Shown in pieces: positions 23,451 through 33,427 of a stretch of DNA of 64,000 nt. Below the pieces are notes generated by a model. It was given only the letters and a program-made list of their open reading frames with translations, was not told the DNA's origin and did no database searches. The stretch covers positions 1-64,000 of the forward strand of contig NC_004309.1 of NCBI RefSeq assembly GCF_000002865.3, written 5' to 3'. How positions within the stretch are numbered: the first letter of the stretch is position 1; each line of letters starts with the position of its first letter. This DNA comes from Monosiga brevicollis MX1 (lineage: Eukaryota; Opisthokonta; Choanoflagellata; Craspedida; Salpingoecidae). The position numbers were made by a program, and so were the translations under genes.

Positions 23451-25192
23451 TTTAATTATAATTTTTATATAAACTATTACTAAATATATATTATATTAAT
23501 AGGTATATAGTAGTAGTTTATATAAATTTATTAATATTATAAAAATTATAATTTATAAAAATAAAATTTATTTTATTAAAAAATAATAAAATTTATAAAA
23601 TTAATAAAAATTAAAAATATATTTAAAAATATAAAATATATAATATCAAGTTTGTTTGAAAAAAAATTTAAAATTAAATATTTAGTTAAAATTATTAATT
23701 GGTAAATATTAAATAAAATAAAGATAAAATAAAAATTAAAAATTAATAAAAATATATTTAAAAATATAAAAAATAATTAATAAAGAGTTTGCTGAAATTT
23801 TAAATTAAATATTTAGTTAAATTTATTAATTGGTAAATATTCAATAAAATAAAGATAAAATAAAAATTAAAAATAATATTTTATAAAAATTATATAAATA
23901 TGTTTGAACAAAATAATTAATTAGTGAATACCCAATAAAATATTCCTTTTAAAAAGGGAAAGAATTAATTAATAAATAATGAATAAAATAAAGATAAAAT
24001 AAAAATTAAAAATTATTAAAAATTATTAAAAATTATTAAAAATTATTAAAAATTATTAAAAATTATTAAATAATATAAAATATCTTAATAATTAATAGGT
24101 ATATAATATCAAAATTAAAATTAAATATATAATAAATAAAATAATAAAAAAATAATTCAGTACAATAATGGTATAATTTAAAAATAATAGTAATAATAAG
24201 TATATGATAAGTAATAATTAATTTGAGATGTTTATTATTTAGATATTTAAAAATAAAATAATTTAAAAATAATAGTAATAATAAGTATATGACAGTAATG
24301 ATAATATATAATAGTAATAATAAGTATATAATAGTAATATTGAGTTTTGAGATGTTTATTATTTAAAAAATATAAAATAAAATAATTTAAAAATAAATAA
24401 ATTAATAAAAATTTAATAATAAGTAATAATGAGTATATAATAGTAATAATAAATTTGAGATGTTTATTATTTAAATATTTAAAAATAATTTTAAATTAAT
24501 AAAAATTAAATAATAAGTTTATGATAGTAATAAATTTATATAAACTACTACTATATACCTATTAATATAATAATAATTAATAATTAATAATTAATAATTA
24601 ATAAATAGTAGTAATTTAAAGTATATAATAGTAATAAGAATAAAATAATAGTAATAAGAATAAAATAATAGTAATTAATAGTGTATAATGGTAATAAGAA
24701 GTTTTGAGATGTTTATTATTTAAAAAATATAAAATAACATAATTTAAAAATAAATAAAAATTAAAAATAAATAAATTATTAATTAAAATTCTTAATAGCA
24801 ATATATACTATAAAAATTAATGAATATTAAAATAAAATTAAAATTTATAAAAATTTATAAAAATTAATAAATTATTAATTAAAATTCTTAATAGCAATAT
24901 ATACTATAAAAATTAATGAATATTAAAATAAAATTAAAATTTATAAAAATTTATAAAAATTAATAAAATTTAAGGTACTAATAACCTATTTTATTGTTAA
25001 ATTATAAAAATTATTTATAATTATTAATTTATACTTTTTAAAGTATTTTTAAAATATTAATAATATAATTAATATTATATACAATACGCAAATATAAAGC
25101 TTATAAAAAACTTATATAAAACTTAAAAATATAAAACTTAAAAATATAAAACTTAAAAATATAAAACTTAAAAATATAAAACTTTAAAATAT
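23451..25192. repeat. nad5-trnI spacer: inverted pair, tandem copies
   Basis: No gene. 23491-23533 and 24528-24570 are a perfect 43-base inverted pair. Family A-like words (AGTAATAATAAGTATATGATAGTAAT..TTTGAGATGTTTATTATTT) recur about six times between 24180 and 24720. TTTGCTGAAATTTTAAATTAAATATTTAG lies near 23790. A unit of about 93 bases is tandemly duplicated at about 24776-24963 (each copy with TTCTTAATAGCAATATATAC). CTTAAAAATATAAAA runs lead into trnI. Confidence 0.8.
23466..23524 (+). terminator. nad5 3' inverted repeat
   Basis: TATAAACTATTACTAAATATA faces TATATAGTAGTAGTTTATA with a few mismatches around a short AT loop. The right arm belongs to a longer sequence that recurs in inverted orientation at 24528-24570. 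Confidence 0.55.
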
Positions 25193-25267
25193 AAGCTTAT
25201 AGCTCAGTTGGTTAGAGCACAACCTTGATAAGGTTGGTTAGCGTGGGTTCAAGTCCCACTAGGCTTA
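25193..25267 (+). tRNA. trnI(gau): tRNA-Ile(GAU)
   Basis: Acceptor AAGCTTA/TAGGCTT. D-stem GCTC/GAGC. Anticodon stem CAACC/GGTTG, loop TTGATAA, anticodon GAU (AUY codons). T-stem GTGGG/CCCAC with loop TTCAAGT; discriminator A. Confidence 0.94.
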
Positions 25268-25592
25268 TACCCTATAAATATTATAGATGAATATTCCATA
25301 AATATATTAGGTTTATATTCAATAAATATAATAAGGTTTATATTCAATAAATATAATAAGGTTTATATTCAATAAATATAATAAACTTATAATTTATATT
25401 CTTCATTTTAACTACAATACTTTATATATTAAAAAATATATTATTACTTTATATATTAAAAAATATATTATTACTTTATATATTAAAAAATATATTATAA
25501 TATTTTATTGTAATAAATATATATAAAAAGTAGTATATATAGAAAAATAAATAAATAATATGATTATAAATAATATAATTTATAGAGAATAT
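25268..25592. repeat. trnI-trnW spacer, two tandem arrays
   Basis: TTTATATTCAATAAATATAATAAGG-type units occur three times at about 25308-25385. ACTTTATATATTAAAAAATATATTAT units of 25 bases occur three times at about 25420-25500. No gene. Confidence 0.75.
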
Positions 25593-25664
25593 AGGTTAGT
25601 AGTATAGTGGTCATTACTTTGTGCTTCAAACGCAATTACCCGGGTTCAATTCCTGGCTAACCTG
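25593..25664 (+). tRNA. trnW(uca): tRNA-Trp(UCA)
   Basis: Acceptor AGGTTAG/CTAACCT. Anticodon stem TTGTG/CGCAA, loop CTTCAAA, so bases 34-36 are UCA and read UGA as well as UGG. T-stem CCGGG/CCTGG (one G-U); discriminator G. This is direct support for the UGA=Trp code inferred from the proteins, where Trp is written almost only as TGA. Confidence 0.95.
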
Positions 25665-25854
25665 GAGTATATAATATATTAAATTATTATATAATATATT
25701 AAATTATTATATAATATATTAAATTATTAATAATTTAATATAATAATAAAATAAAATTATAATAAAATAAAATTATAATATTAAAAAATAATTTAATAAA
25801 AAACAATAATAAATTGTTTTTAATAAATAATAAAAAAAAATAAAATAAATAATT

Positions 25855-26556
25855 ATGATAAAAGAATCACAAATAAAATTAAAAAAAGAATTTAATAATT
25901 CTTTAAATAAAATACAAAATAAAAATAGAAGATTTAATAGACAAAATATGCAATCTTTAAAAGAAGAATGAAAAAATCAATTTATAGTAAAACAAAGTTT
26001 TAAATGATTATATGGAAAAAATAATTTTTTAAGTTTAAATGAAAGTAAAAAAATAAATAATAATAATCAATTAAAATTTAGTAAAAATGTTAAATTACAA
26101 GAAAAACAATTTAAAAAAATATCTAATTTTGATAGTATAGAAACAAGAATAGATGTTTTGATATGTCGATTAAATTGAGCAAATACTTTACATGAGGCCA
26201 GAAATTTATTAAAAAATAATCAAATAAATATTTATTATAATAATAAAAAAATAAATAATCATAATACTATTATATATTTAAAAAAAGGTTTAATGTTAGA
26301 ATATATTAATTCAACTAATAATCACAATAATTCATCATGAAATTTATCTTACGTTTTACAATTTAATGAAAATAATTCTTCATATGCGGTTATAATTAAA
26401 AATCCAACATTTAAAGAACATCAAGAAATACTTAATTATTGATTGAAAACTGCTATTAATGAAACATCTAATAATAAATTATCTAAAAATGCTACTAAAA
26501 GATTAGAAAAAATTAATCATTTAATTACTAAATACGATAAATTAAAATTATTTTAA
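25855..26556 (+). CDS. rps4: Ribosomal protein S4
   Basis: Small-subunit assembly protein (uS4). The 233-residue product has a basic N-terminal part (NRRFNRQNMQSLKEEWKNQF), then an S4 RNA-binding domain from about residue 97: IETRIDVLICRLNWANTLHE, ARNLLKNNQINIYYNNKKIN, a standard S4 fold pattern. The C-terminus is Asn/Lys-rich and ends KYDKLKLF. At least six TGA codons are read as Trp, which is why no long uninterrupted frame appears under the standard code. The start is the first ATG after the AT-rich leader downstream of trnW. The 3' hairpin at 26566-26626 is clear. Confidence 0.92.
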
Positions 26557-26565
26557 TAAATAAAT

Positions 26566-26630
26566 TAGCCAAATAAACTCTAGTTAATAATCTCATTTAT
26601 TAAAATTTAGATATTTATTTGGCTTTTAAT
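26566..26630 (+). terminator. rps4 3' hairpin
   Basis: AGCCAAATAAA faces TTTATTTGGCT, 11 perfect pairs with a loop of about 35 bases, followed by TTTTA. It starts 10 bases after the stop. Confidence 0.65.
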
Positions 26631-26938
26631 TTTATTATAATTTATATATATTTTAATTATTAATTATAATTTTTATTAATTTTATAAATTTTATTAATTT
26701 TATAAATTTTATTAATTTTTTATTTTTATTAATTTTTATTTTTTATTTATTAACGATAATATATATATATTTTAATTATTAATTATAATTTTTATAAATT
26801 TTATAAATTTTTATTTTTATTAATTTTTATTTTTTATTTATTAACGATAATATATATATATTTTAATTATTAATTATAATTTTTATAAATTTTATAAATT
26901 TTATTTTTTTTATTTTTTATTTATTAACGATAATATAT
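26631..26938. repeat. rps4-trnQ spacer, tandem units of about 90-110 bases
   Basis: TTATTAACGATAATATATA recurs at about 26750, 26840 and 26924. Each copy ends a unit containing TTTTAATTATTAATTATAAT. The last copy abuts trnQ at ATATAC. No gene. Confidence 0.75.
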
Positions 26939-27007
26939 ACGGACTCGTCTAATGGTAGGACATTTGATTTTGATTCAAGTAATTCAGGTTCGAATCCTGG
27001 GTCTGTA
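26939..27007 (+). tRNA. trnQ(uug): tRNA-Gln(UUG)
   Basis: Acceptor ACGGACT/GGTCTGT with two wobble pairs. D-stem TCT/GGA. Anticodon stem TTTGA/TCAAG, loop TTTTGAT, anticodon UUG. T-stem CAGG/CCTG with loop TTCGAAT; discriminator A. At 69 bases it is short because of a small D-arm. Confidence 0.92.
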
Positions 27008-27265
27008 AAATCGATTTGTACTAATATTCAATAAATAATCTAATAAAATATTTTAATAAAATATTAAATAAAATATTTAAATATAATATTTAAATAAAAT
27101 ATTAAATAATAAAATATTAAATAATTAAATATTAAATAATTAAATATTTAAATAAAATATTAAATAATAAAATATTAAATAATTAAATTATTAAAATAAA
27201 AAATAATAAAAATAAAATATTAAATAATAAAATATTAAATAATAAAATATTAAATATAAATAAAA

Positions 27266-27339
27266 GGAAATGTAGCATAATAGGTCAATGTAACTGTTTG
27301 TCAAACAGTTGGATGCGGGTTCAAGCCCCGCCATTTTCG
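27266..27339 (+). tRNA. trnD(guc): tRNA-Asp(GUC)
   Basis: Acceptor GGAAATG/CATTTTC with one wobble. Anticodon stem ACTGT/ACAGT, loop TTGTCAA, anticodon GUC. T-stem GCGGG/CCCGC; discriminator G, as normal for Asp. The spacer before it (27008-27265) is a tandem of AAAATATTAAATAAT words. Confidence 0.94.
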
Positions 27340-27457
27340 TAAAAACATTAAAATCTAATAATATATATTAAAATTATAATTATATAGAGATAATGTATTA
27401 TATTCGAGGAACTCTAATAAAAATAATAATTTATTAGAAATAAACATAATTTGTTAA

Positions 27458-27706
<249 letters not shown>

Positions 27707-27728
27707 TTATACAATTTAATTAAATGTA

Positions 27729-27828
27729 TTCAGTTTAACTGAAAATAATTAATAATAGTATCATTACAAAAATTAATAGGGTAATTTATAAATATAATAA
27801 TTTATAGGTTATCCTATTATATTATATT
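27729..27828 (+). terminator. atp9 3' hairpins
   Basis: A small one, TTCAGTTTAACTGAA, lies at about 27730-27744. The large one pairs AATAGGGTAATTTATAAAT with ATTTATAGGTTATCCTATT (about 27774-27820), 19 pairs with three G-U pairs and a six-base loop. The G-U positions keep the helix intact, which suggests selection on structure. Confidence 0.7.
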
Positions 27829-28407
27829 GTTTTATTTAATAAATAATAAAATAAAATTTATAAAAATAATAAATAAAAATAATAAATAAAAATAAATAAT
27901 AGGTATATAATTTATATAATAATTTGCTCATATTTCTTTAAATAATTTGCTCATATTCCTTTAAATAATAACTAGAAAAATATAATTTATATAATAATTT
28001 GCTCATATTTCTTTAAATAATAACTAGAAAAATATAATCAATAAAATAAAATAAAAAATAAATTTATAATTAATTTATATAAATTTATATGATTTATTAT
28101 TAACTTTTTTAAAATAATAAATAAAAATAAATAATAGATATATAATTAATATAATAATTTGCGCTTATTCCTTAAAATAATAACTAGAAAAATATAATCA
28201 ATAAAATAAAATAAAAAATAAATTAAAATAAAATTAAAAATTAAAATTTATAAAATTTATAAAATTTATAAAATTAATAAAATTTATAAAAAATAAAAAA
28301 TAAATTTATAATTAATTTATATAAATTTATATGGTTTATTATTAACTTTTTTAAAATAATAAATTAAAAAAATAAAAAATAAAAATAAATAAAATAAAAT
28401 AAAAAAA
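27829..28407. repeat. atp9-nad4L spacer, TTTGCTCATATT elements
   Basis: AATTTGCTCATATTTCTTTAAATAAT occurs at about 27919, 27941 and 27993, with a variant TTTGCGCTTATTCC at 28158. CTAGAAAAATATAATCAATAAAA recurs at about 28023 and 28190, and also inside cox1 intron 2 and near 52378. No gene. Confidence 0.75.
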
Positions 28408-28707
28408 ATGGTAGAACAATATTTAATTTTAGGATTTGTATTATTTATATTAGGAACTTTAGGAATAGTAGTTAATAGAAAAAATATAATAGTAATGTTA
28501 ATGTCATTAGAATTAATGTTATTAAGTATTAATTTTGTATTAATATTGGGTTCAGCTATATTGGATAATATAAGTGGGCAAATATTTGCTTTTTATATAC
28601 TAGTTGTAGCAGCTGCTGAATCTGCTATAGGTTTATCTATATTAGTAGCTTATTATAGAGTAAGAGGTACAATTTCAGTAAAATTCATAAATTTATTAAG
28701 GGGTTAA
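28408..28707 (+). CDS. nad4L: NADH dehydrogenase subunit 4L
   Basis: Small complex I membrane subunit (NuoK family) with three helices. The 99-residue product has MSLELMLLSINFVLI (residues about 31-45), whose Glu is the conserved buried carboxylate. AAAESAIGLSILVAYYR (about 69-85) contributes the second conserved Glu. Full length for the family. A-rich leader upstream. A duplicated AAGCAGATT hairpin region follows. Confidence 0.96.
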   Translation: MVEQYLILGFVLFILGTLGIVVNRKNIIVMLMSLELMLLSINFVLILGSAILDNISGQIFAFYILVVAAAESAIGLSILVAYYRVRGTISVKFINLLRG

Positions 28708-28761
28708 TTATCTATTAATTTTTTATTATATATTTATACCTCCTTATTCATTTATTTCATT

Positions 28762-28935
28762 ATTTTATAAAGCAGATTAGTAAAAGAATGCTATTTCTAT
28801 AAAATTTATAAATTAATTAAGAGATTTATAACATTCATTTAAATATTATGTATTATATTTCTCTAAATTCATTTATTTAATTATTTTATAAAGCAGATTG
28901 TATTTCTTTTTCTAATATATTCTGCTTTATATTCA
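28762..28935 (+). terminator. nad4L 3' region with duplicated hairpin arm
   Basis: ATTATTTTATAAAGCAGATT occurs at about 28759 and about 28881. The second copy pairs with TCTGCTTTATAT at about 28921-28932 (AAAGCAGA/TCTGCTTT). The first may compete with it. The stretch to 29140 is AT-only TTTTTATTAA words. Confidence 0.6.
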
Positions 28936-29140
28936 TATTATATCATTATTAATTTTTATTAATTTTATTAATTTTATAAAATTTTAATTTTTATTAATTT
29001 TATAAATTTTTAATTTTTATTAATTTTTAATTTTATTAATTTTTAATTTTTATTAATTATTAATTTTTAATTTTTATTAATTTTATTAATTTTTAATTTT
29101 TATTAATTTTATTAATTTTATTAATTTTATTATTAGTTTT

Positions 29141-29213
29141 GTCCCAATCTTCTAAGTGGTTAGGAAATTTGATTTTCATTCAAACAATACAGGTTCAAGT
29201 CCTGTTTGGGATA
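29141..29213 (+). tRNA. trnE(uuc): tRNA-Glu(UUC)
   Basis: Acceptor GTCCCAA/TTGGGAT. D-stem TTCT/AGGA. Anticodon stem TTTGA/TCAAA, loop TTTTCAT, anticodon UUC. T-stem ACAGG/CCTGT; discriminator A. Confidence 0.93.
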
Positions 29214-29285
29214 TATACACATTTTATATTAATATCTTTTTATTAATATATTCTTTTATTAATATATTCTTTTATAATATAGTAT

Positions 29286-29358
29286 AATGCTATAGTTTAA
29301 TTGGTAAAAACGATACCCTCATAAGGTGTAGTTGAGGGTTCAATTCCCTCTGGCATTA
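29286..29358 (+). tRNA. trnM(cau): tRNA-Met(CAU), elongator-like
   Basis: Acceptor AATGCTA/TGGCATT. D-arm GTTTAATTGGTAAAAAC. Anticodon stem ATACC/GGTGT, loop CTCATAA, anticodon CAU. T-stem GAGGG/CCCTC. The paired first acceptor position and lack of a G-C run in the anticodon stem argue against an initiator. The TATAGTTTAATTGGT stretch resembles elongator tRNA-Met of plant mitochondria. It is one of three CAU tRNAs here. Confidence 0.88.
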
Positions 29359-29424
29359 AATTTATACTATAGTTTTATAAAATTTTTTATTAATAACTTT
29401 ATAAAAATAATATAATTTAAAATA

Positions 29425-29582
29425 ATTTAGGTTTAATATGGAAATACATTATTAGTTAATATAAATAATTAACTTTTAATCACTTTAAATTATTAAGTGG
29501 TAAAATTAGGAAAAACATTATTAGTTAATATAAATAATTAACTTTTAATCACTTTTAATTATTAAGTGAGTAATAAATTAAA
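29425..29582 (+). repeat. Tandem hairpin unit between trnM and trnL
   Basis: A unit of about 67 bases containing ACATTATTAGTTAATATAAA and ATTAAGTG occurs twice. Each copy can form AGTTAAT..ATTAACT and CACTT..AAGTG hairpins. No ORF; function unknown. Confidence 0.65.
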
Positions 29583-29636
29583 TTTATTTATAATAAAATA
29601 TTTATTTAATATATATTATGTATATTAAAAAATGTA

Positions 29637-29719
29637 CTTCTTGTGATGAAATTGGTAGCACATGAAAAATTTAAAATTTTTTGTCGAAAGACATGTGGGT
29701 TCGAGTCCCACCAAGAAGA
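29637..29719 (+). tRNA. trnL(uaa): tRNA-Leu(UAA)
   Basis: Acceptor CTTCTTG/CAAGAAG. Anticodon stem AAAAA/TTTTT with loop TTTAAAA, anticodon UAA; UUA is the overwhelmingly common Leu codon here. The variable arm forms GTC-GAAA-GAC. T-stem GTGGG/CCCAC; discriminator A. An anticodon stem made only of A-T pairs is unusual. Confidence 0.94.
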
Positions 29720-29720
29720 T

Positions 29721-29797
29721 AGAGGTCAGCATATTAAAAATTAAAAAAAAACACCAAACCCAACCGAATTTGAGATTTGTTTAATGTTGATCTCTTT
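29721..29797 (+). terminator. Long hairpin right after trnL(uaa)
   Basis: AGAGGTCAGCAT pairs with ATGTTGATCTCT (12 pairs, two wobble), extended by four A-T pairs past a two-base bulge. The loop of about 40 bases contains ACACCAAACCCAACCG, unusually C-rich for this genome. It starts one base after the tRNA. It may be a processing signal or a small structured RNA. Confidence 0.55.
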
Positions 29798-30012
29798 ATT
29801 ATTATTTATTTTCTTTTAATTAAATAATAAATAAAATAAAATTAAAAAAATAAAATTTTATAAAAATTAAAAAAATTAAATTTTATAAAAATTAAAAAAA
29901 TAAAAATAAAAAATAAAAATCATAAAATTTATAAAATTATAGTATATATTATTTATTTTGATTTATTTTATATTTTTAATATATTGAATTATAATATATA
30001 ATATTTAAGATA
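29798..30012. other. AT-only spacer before trnF
   Basis: TTATAAAAATTAAAAAAATA words and plain A/T sequence; no gene seen. Confidence 0.6.
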
Positions 30013-30085
30013 GTTTGGGTAGCTTAAAAGGTCAAAGCTTATCCCTGAAAAGGATAGGAAGTAAGTTCGATTCTTACCCCGGACA
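30013..30085 (+). tRNA. trnF(gaa): tRNA-Phe(GAA)
   Basis: Acceptor GTTTGGG/CCCGGAC with two wobble pairs. D-stem GCTT/AAGC. Anticodon stem TATCC/GGATA, loop CTGAAAA, anticodon GAA. T-stem GTAAG/CTTAC; discriminator A. Confidence 0.94.
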
Positions 30086-30173
30086 TTACCTTAATATAAA
30101 TTTTCTTGAATATTTTTTATAATTATTGTGTTATTATTAATTTAAATATAGTATAGATACTATTAATAGAAAA

Positions 30174-30272
30174 TATTGTAGAGTCATTTTATTATTAATT
30201 TTTATATAAATTTTTATTTATATTTAAAATGAGTATTAAAAATGATTCTATAATTCTTTTTTAATACTTTTT
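30174..30272 (+). other. Mutually exclusive hairpins between trnF and trnP
   Basis: ATTGTAGAGTCATTTT faces AAAATGATTCTATAAT (about 30175-30253). AGTATTAAAAA at about 30231 faces TTTTTAATACT at about 30260-30270 and overlaps the first stem. Only one can form at a time. No ORF. Confidence 0.5.
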
Positions 30273-30297
30273 ATATTAGAGAATTTATTTATTTAAA

Positions 30298-30368
30298 CAG
30301 AGAATAGTTTAAAGGTAGAACTCTTGGTTTGGGACTAAGTAGTAGGGGTTCGATTCCCTTTTCTCTGA
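30298..30368 (+). tRNA. trnP(ugg): tRNA-Pro(UGG)
   Basis: Acceptor CAGAGAA/TTCTCTG. D-stem GTTT/GAAC. Anticodon stem CTTGG/CTAAG, loop TTTGGGA, anticodon UGG. T-stem AGGGG/CCCTT; discriminator A. Confidence 0.94.
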
Positions 30369-31107
30369 AAAAATAAAGTAAAAAATAAAGTAAAAATATG
30401 TAAAATTATTTATTTATTAAAAATAAAAATTAATAAAAAATAAAAATTTATAAAATTAATAAAATTAATAAAATTAATAAAATTAATAAAATTAATAAAA
30501 TTAATAAAATAAATAAAATTAATAAAATTAATCAAAATAATTATCCCATAATTAAAATAATATAATAGTAAATAGAATTTTGATAAATTTAATAAATAAA
30601 TTATATAAAATAAAAATTAAAAAATATAACAAAATATAAATTTATAAAAATATAAACTTTTAAAATAAATAGTATATTATAGAGTTATATATAATAACAT
30701 AAAGTTTATGTAATATAATAGAGTAAAGAATTTTGATAGATTTAATAAATTAAGTAAATTAATAAAAATTAAATAAAAATTAATTATGTAAATATTAAAA
30801 GTTTAGAGTGTATAATAGGGTAAATAATTTTATTTAGGTTTAATAAATTAAGTAAATTAATAAAAATTAATTAAAATAAAATAAAAATTAATAATATAAA
30901 TATTAAAAGTTAATAGTATATAATAGAATTACAAATTTTGATAGGTTTAATAAATTAAGTAAATTAATAAAAATTAATTAAAATAAAATAAAAATAAAAT
31001 TAAAATAAAATAAAAATAAATTATGTAAATATTAAAGTTAATAGTATATAATAGAATTACAAATTTTGATAAATAATATAATATAATATAATAAATATAA
31101 TAAATAA
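30369..31107. repeat. trnP-trnV spacer, family A copies
   Basis: Repeated words of the type AATATTAAAAGTTAATAGTA then TATAATAGAATTACAAATTT, followed by TGATAGGTTTAATAAATTAA, lie at about 30690, 30800, 30905 and 31030. AAAATTAAT tandems are at 30440-30530. No gene. Confidence 0.75.
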
Positions 31108-31179
31108 AGGTATTTAGTTCAGTGGTAGAACACCTATCTTACACGTAGGGGGTCAATGGTTCAAGTCCATTAATACCTA
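31108..31179 (+). tRNA. trnV(uac): tRNA-Val(UAC)
   Basis: Acceptor AGGTATT/AATACCT. D-stem GTTC/GAAC. Anticodon stem CCTAT/GTAGG, loop CTTACAC, anticodon UAC. T-stem AATGG/CCATT; discriminator A. Confidence 0.94.
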
Positions 31180-31556
31180 TAATTATAATATAAATAAATA
31201 TATATAATAAAAATAATATTTATATATTTATAAAATAAAAATAATAAAATAAAATAAATAAAAAAATTAATTATATTTTTAATATAAATTTTTTAATAGA
31301 ATTTAATCTAATAAATAAATAAATAATATTTATATAATTATAATATAAATAAATATATATAATAAAAATAATATTTATATATTTATAAAATAAAAATAAT
31401 AAAATAAAATAAATAAAAAAATTAATTATATTTTAAATATAGATTTTTTAATAGAATTAAATAGAATTTAATCTAATAAATAAATAAATAAATAAATAAT
31501 AAAATATATTATATAAAAAATAATATTTATATAAATAAAAATAAAAAATAATAATA
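31180..31556. repeat. trnV-rps13 spacer, tandem duplication
   Basis: A unit of about 145 bases is duplicated: TATAATTATAATATAAATAA begins at about 31178 and again at about 31334. Each copy contains TTTTAATAGAATT and TAATCTAATAAATAAATA. No gene. Confidence 0.75.
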
Positions 31557-32057
31557 ATGTACGAAACAAGATTTAAAAAAAATTTATCATTGTATAGAAA
31601 CCTATTAAAAATAAAAGGTTTAGGTAAATTTAAAATATTTAATATATGTCAAATATTGGGTATAAATCCTAATATAGAATACAGTAAATTATCAGAACAT
31701 TATATTGACGAACTAAATTTATTATTAGCTAATATCAAAAAACAAGATTATAATAGTATTTTAGAAAATGTTAATATAGACAATACAAATACTCGAATTA
31801 ATAATAAAAATATTGATAAAAATAAATTAAATTTATATTTATTTAATAAAAATAGTACTTTTAATAAATCTACTAAAAATATAGTATTAATTGAAGAAAA
31901 TTTAAATGATTATGAATCTTCTCAAATTAATACACTAATTCAAATTAATGCATTAAGAGGAAGACGAATTAAAATGGGATATCCTTCTAAAGGTCAAAGA
32001 ACAAGATCTAATGCTATAACAGCTAAACGAATAAATAAGCGATTAATAAAAAAATAA
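31557..32057 (+). CDS. rps13: Ribosomal protein S13
   Basis: Small-subunit head protein contacting tRNA and the large subunit (uS13). 166 residues against about 118 in bacteria. The N-terminal part carries a helix-two-turn-helix region (LLKIKGLGKFKIFNICQILG). The C-terminus has the signature ALRGRRIKMGYPSKGQRTRSN followed by a basic tail. An Asn/Lys-rich insertion of about 50 residues (about 68-125) separates them. A 49-base piece of that insertion (31854-31902) is duplicated at 57557-57605. Confidence 0.94.
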   Translation: MYETRFKKNLSLYRNLLKIKGLGKFKIFNICQILGINPNIEYSKLSEHYIDELNLLLANIKKQDYNSILENVNIDNTNTRINNKNIDKNKLNLYLFNKNSTFNKSTKNIVLIEENLNDYESSQINTLIQINALRGRRIKMGYPSKGQRTRSNAITAKRINKRLIKK

Positions 32058-32385
32058 TAGGATTTAATAGTTTTATAATATAATTATAATTTAATTATTA
32101 TTAACATCATTATATAATATTCATAATTTAATTATTATTAACATCATTATATAATATTCATAATTAAACTATAGAGTAGATAATAGTATATTACATTAAT
32201 TATTATTTATTTTATAGTTTAATTATTACTTTTTTTATTTTTAATATTTTATTTTTAATATTTTATTTTTAATATTTTATTTTTAATATTTTATTTTAAT
32301 TTTTAATAAATTTTAATTTTTTATAAATTTTAATTTTTATTTATTTTTAATATATTTTTATAATATATAAAAAGAAAAAACTAAA
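32058..32385 (+). terminator. rps13-tatC spacer: direct repeat and hairpin
   Basis: ATAATTTAATTATTATTAAC..TATAATATTC is repeated twice at about 32086-32160. TAATTAAACTATA at about 32162 faces TTATAGTTTAATTA at about 32211-32224, a stem of 13-14 pairs in the position of an rps13 3' hairpin. TTTTTAATATTTTA tandems follow. Confidence 0.6.
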
Positions 32386-33090
32386 ATGAGTAAACATATT
32401 AATGAACTTTATTATACTATTCTATATAGTATTTTAACTTGAATATTAACTTCCATAATTATATATAATAAAATAGAAATTATAATATCATGATATATTA
32501 AATATTTGAATATAGATATATCATTAATTTATATACAAATATCTGAAGCATTTATTATTTATATTAAATTATCATTGTTATGAGGATTTTATGGAACATT
32601 ATTTATTATTATATTATTAAATTTTTTATATATTAGATCCGCATTATATAAATATGAAGAATATAATATAAAAAAATTTGTTATTATTTTTATATTTTTA
32701 ATTATTCCGATGATTAATATAATAATTCAACCTTTATTTTTAAAATATTTAATTTTATATTTTAGTAGTTTTCAAAATTCTTATTATAATCTTACTTTAA
32801 TGCAAAATATACAAGATTTTTATAATCTTATTTATAATAGTACTATATTATTATATTTATTTTCTTTTACACCTTTAATATTTTATTATTTATCTCAATT
32901 AAATATTATTCAATTATCATCTATAAAAAATATACGAAAATATATTCATTTCTCTTTATTAATATTATCTGCATTAATAACACCTCCGGATATTATAACT
33001 CTTATTATAATTTGTATACCTCTTAGTATTTTATTTGAATTTACATTATTAATATCTTACTTAATATTTACAATTAAAAATAATAAATAA
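32386..33090 (+). CDS. tatC: Sec-independent translocase TatC homolog
   Basis: Multi-spanning inner-membrane component of the twin-arginine translocase (also called mttB or ymf16), kept in some protist and plant mtDNAs. 234 residues, almost wholly hydrophobic with about six helices. Family marks: HINELYYTILYSI at the N-terminus (the HxxELRxRL equivalent), QISEAFIIYIKLSLLWG (residues about 54-70, the P-T-E-x-F loop equivalent) and SALITPPDIITLIIICIP (about 190-207, strongly diagnostic). TGA codons encode Trp at least three times in the first third. It has little similarity outside these motifs, as usual for mitochondrial TatC. Confidence 0.93.
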
Positions 33091-33427
33091 TTTAAAGAAT
33101 ATAATAGAATTTTAATTTTTATAGTTAAAAATAATAAATATTTATAATAATAATTAATAAAATATAATAAATTATATTAAATAAAATATAATAAATATTT
33201 ATAATAATAATTAATTATATTTTTAATAATAATAATAAATTATATAAAATATAATAAATGTATAATTTTACTTTAATTAAATATTCTAAATATACACTAA
33301 AATAAAATGTAAGTTAAATTTATATTATATATTATTAAATTAATAAAATTTTATTATTTTTTAATTAAAATATTATTATTTATTATTATTATTTTAAATA
33401 TAACAAATAAAATATTTATACTTATAA
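33091..33427. other. tatC-trnM spacer
   Basis: AT-only with TATAATAAATATTTATAATA words repeated at about 33130-33210. No gene and no clear hairpin seen. Confidence 0.6.

Noticed and set aside
24616-24801. 61-codon minus-strand frame
   Set aside because: Lies in family A repeats with no coding features.
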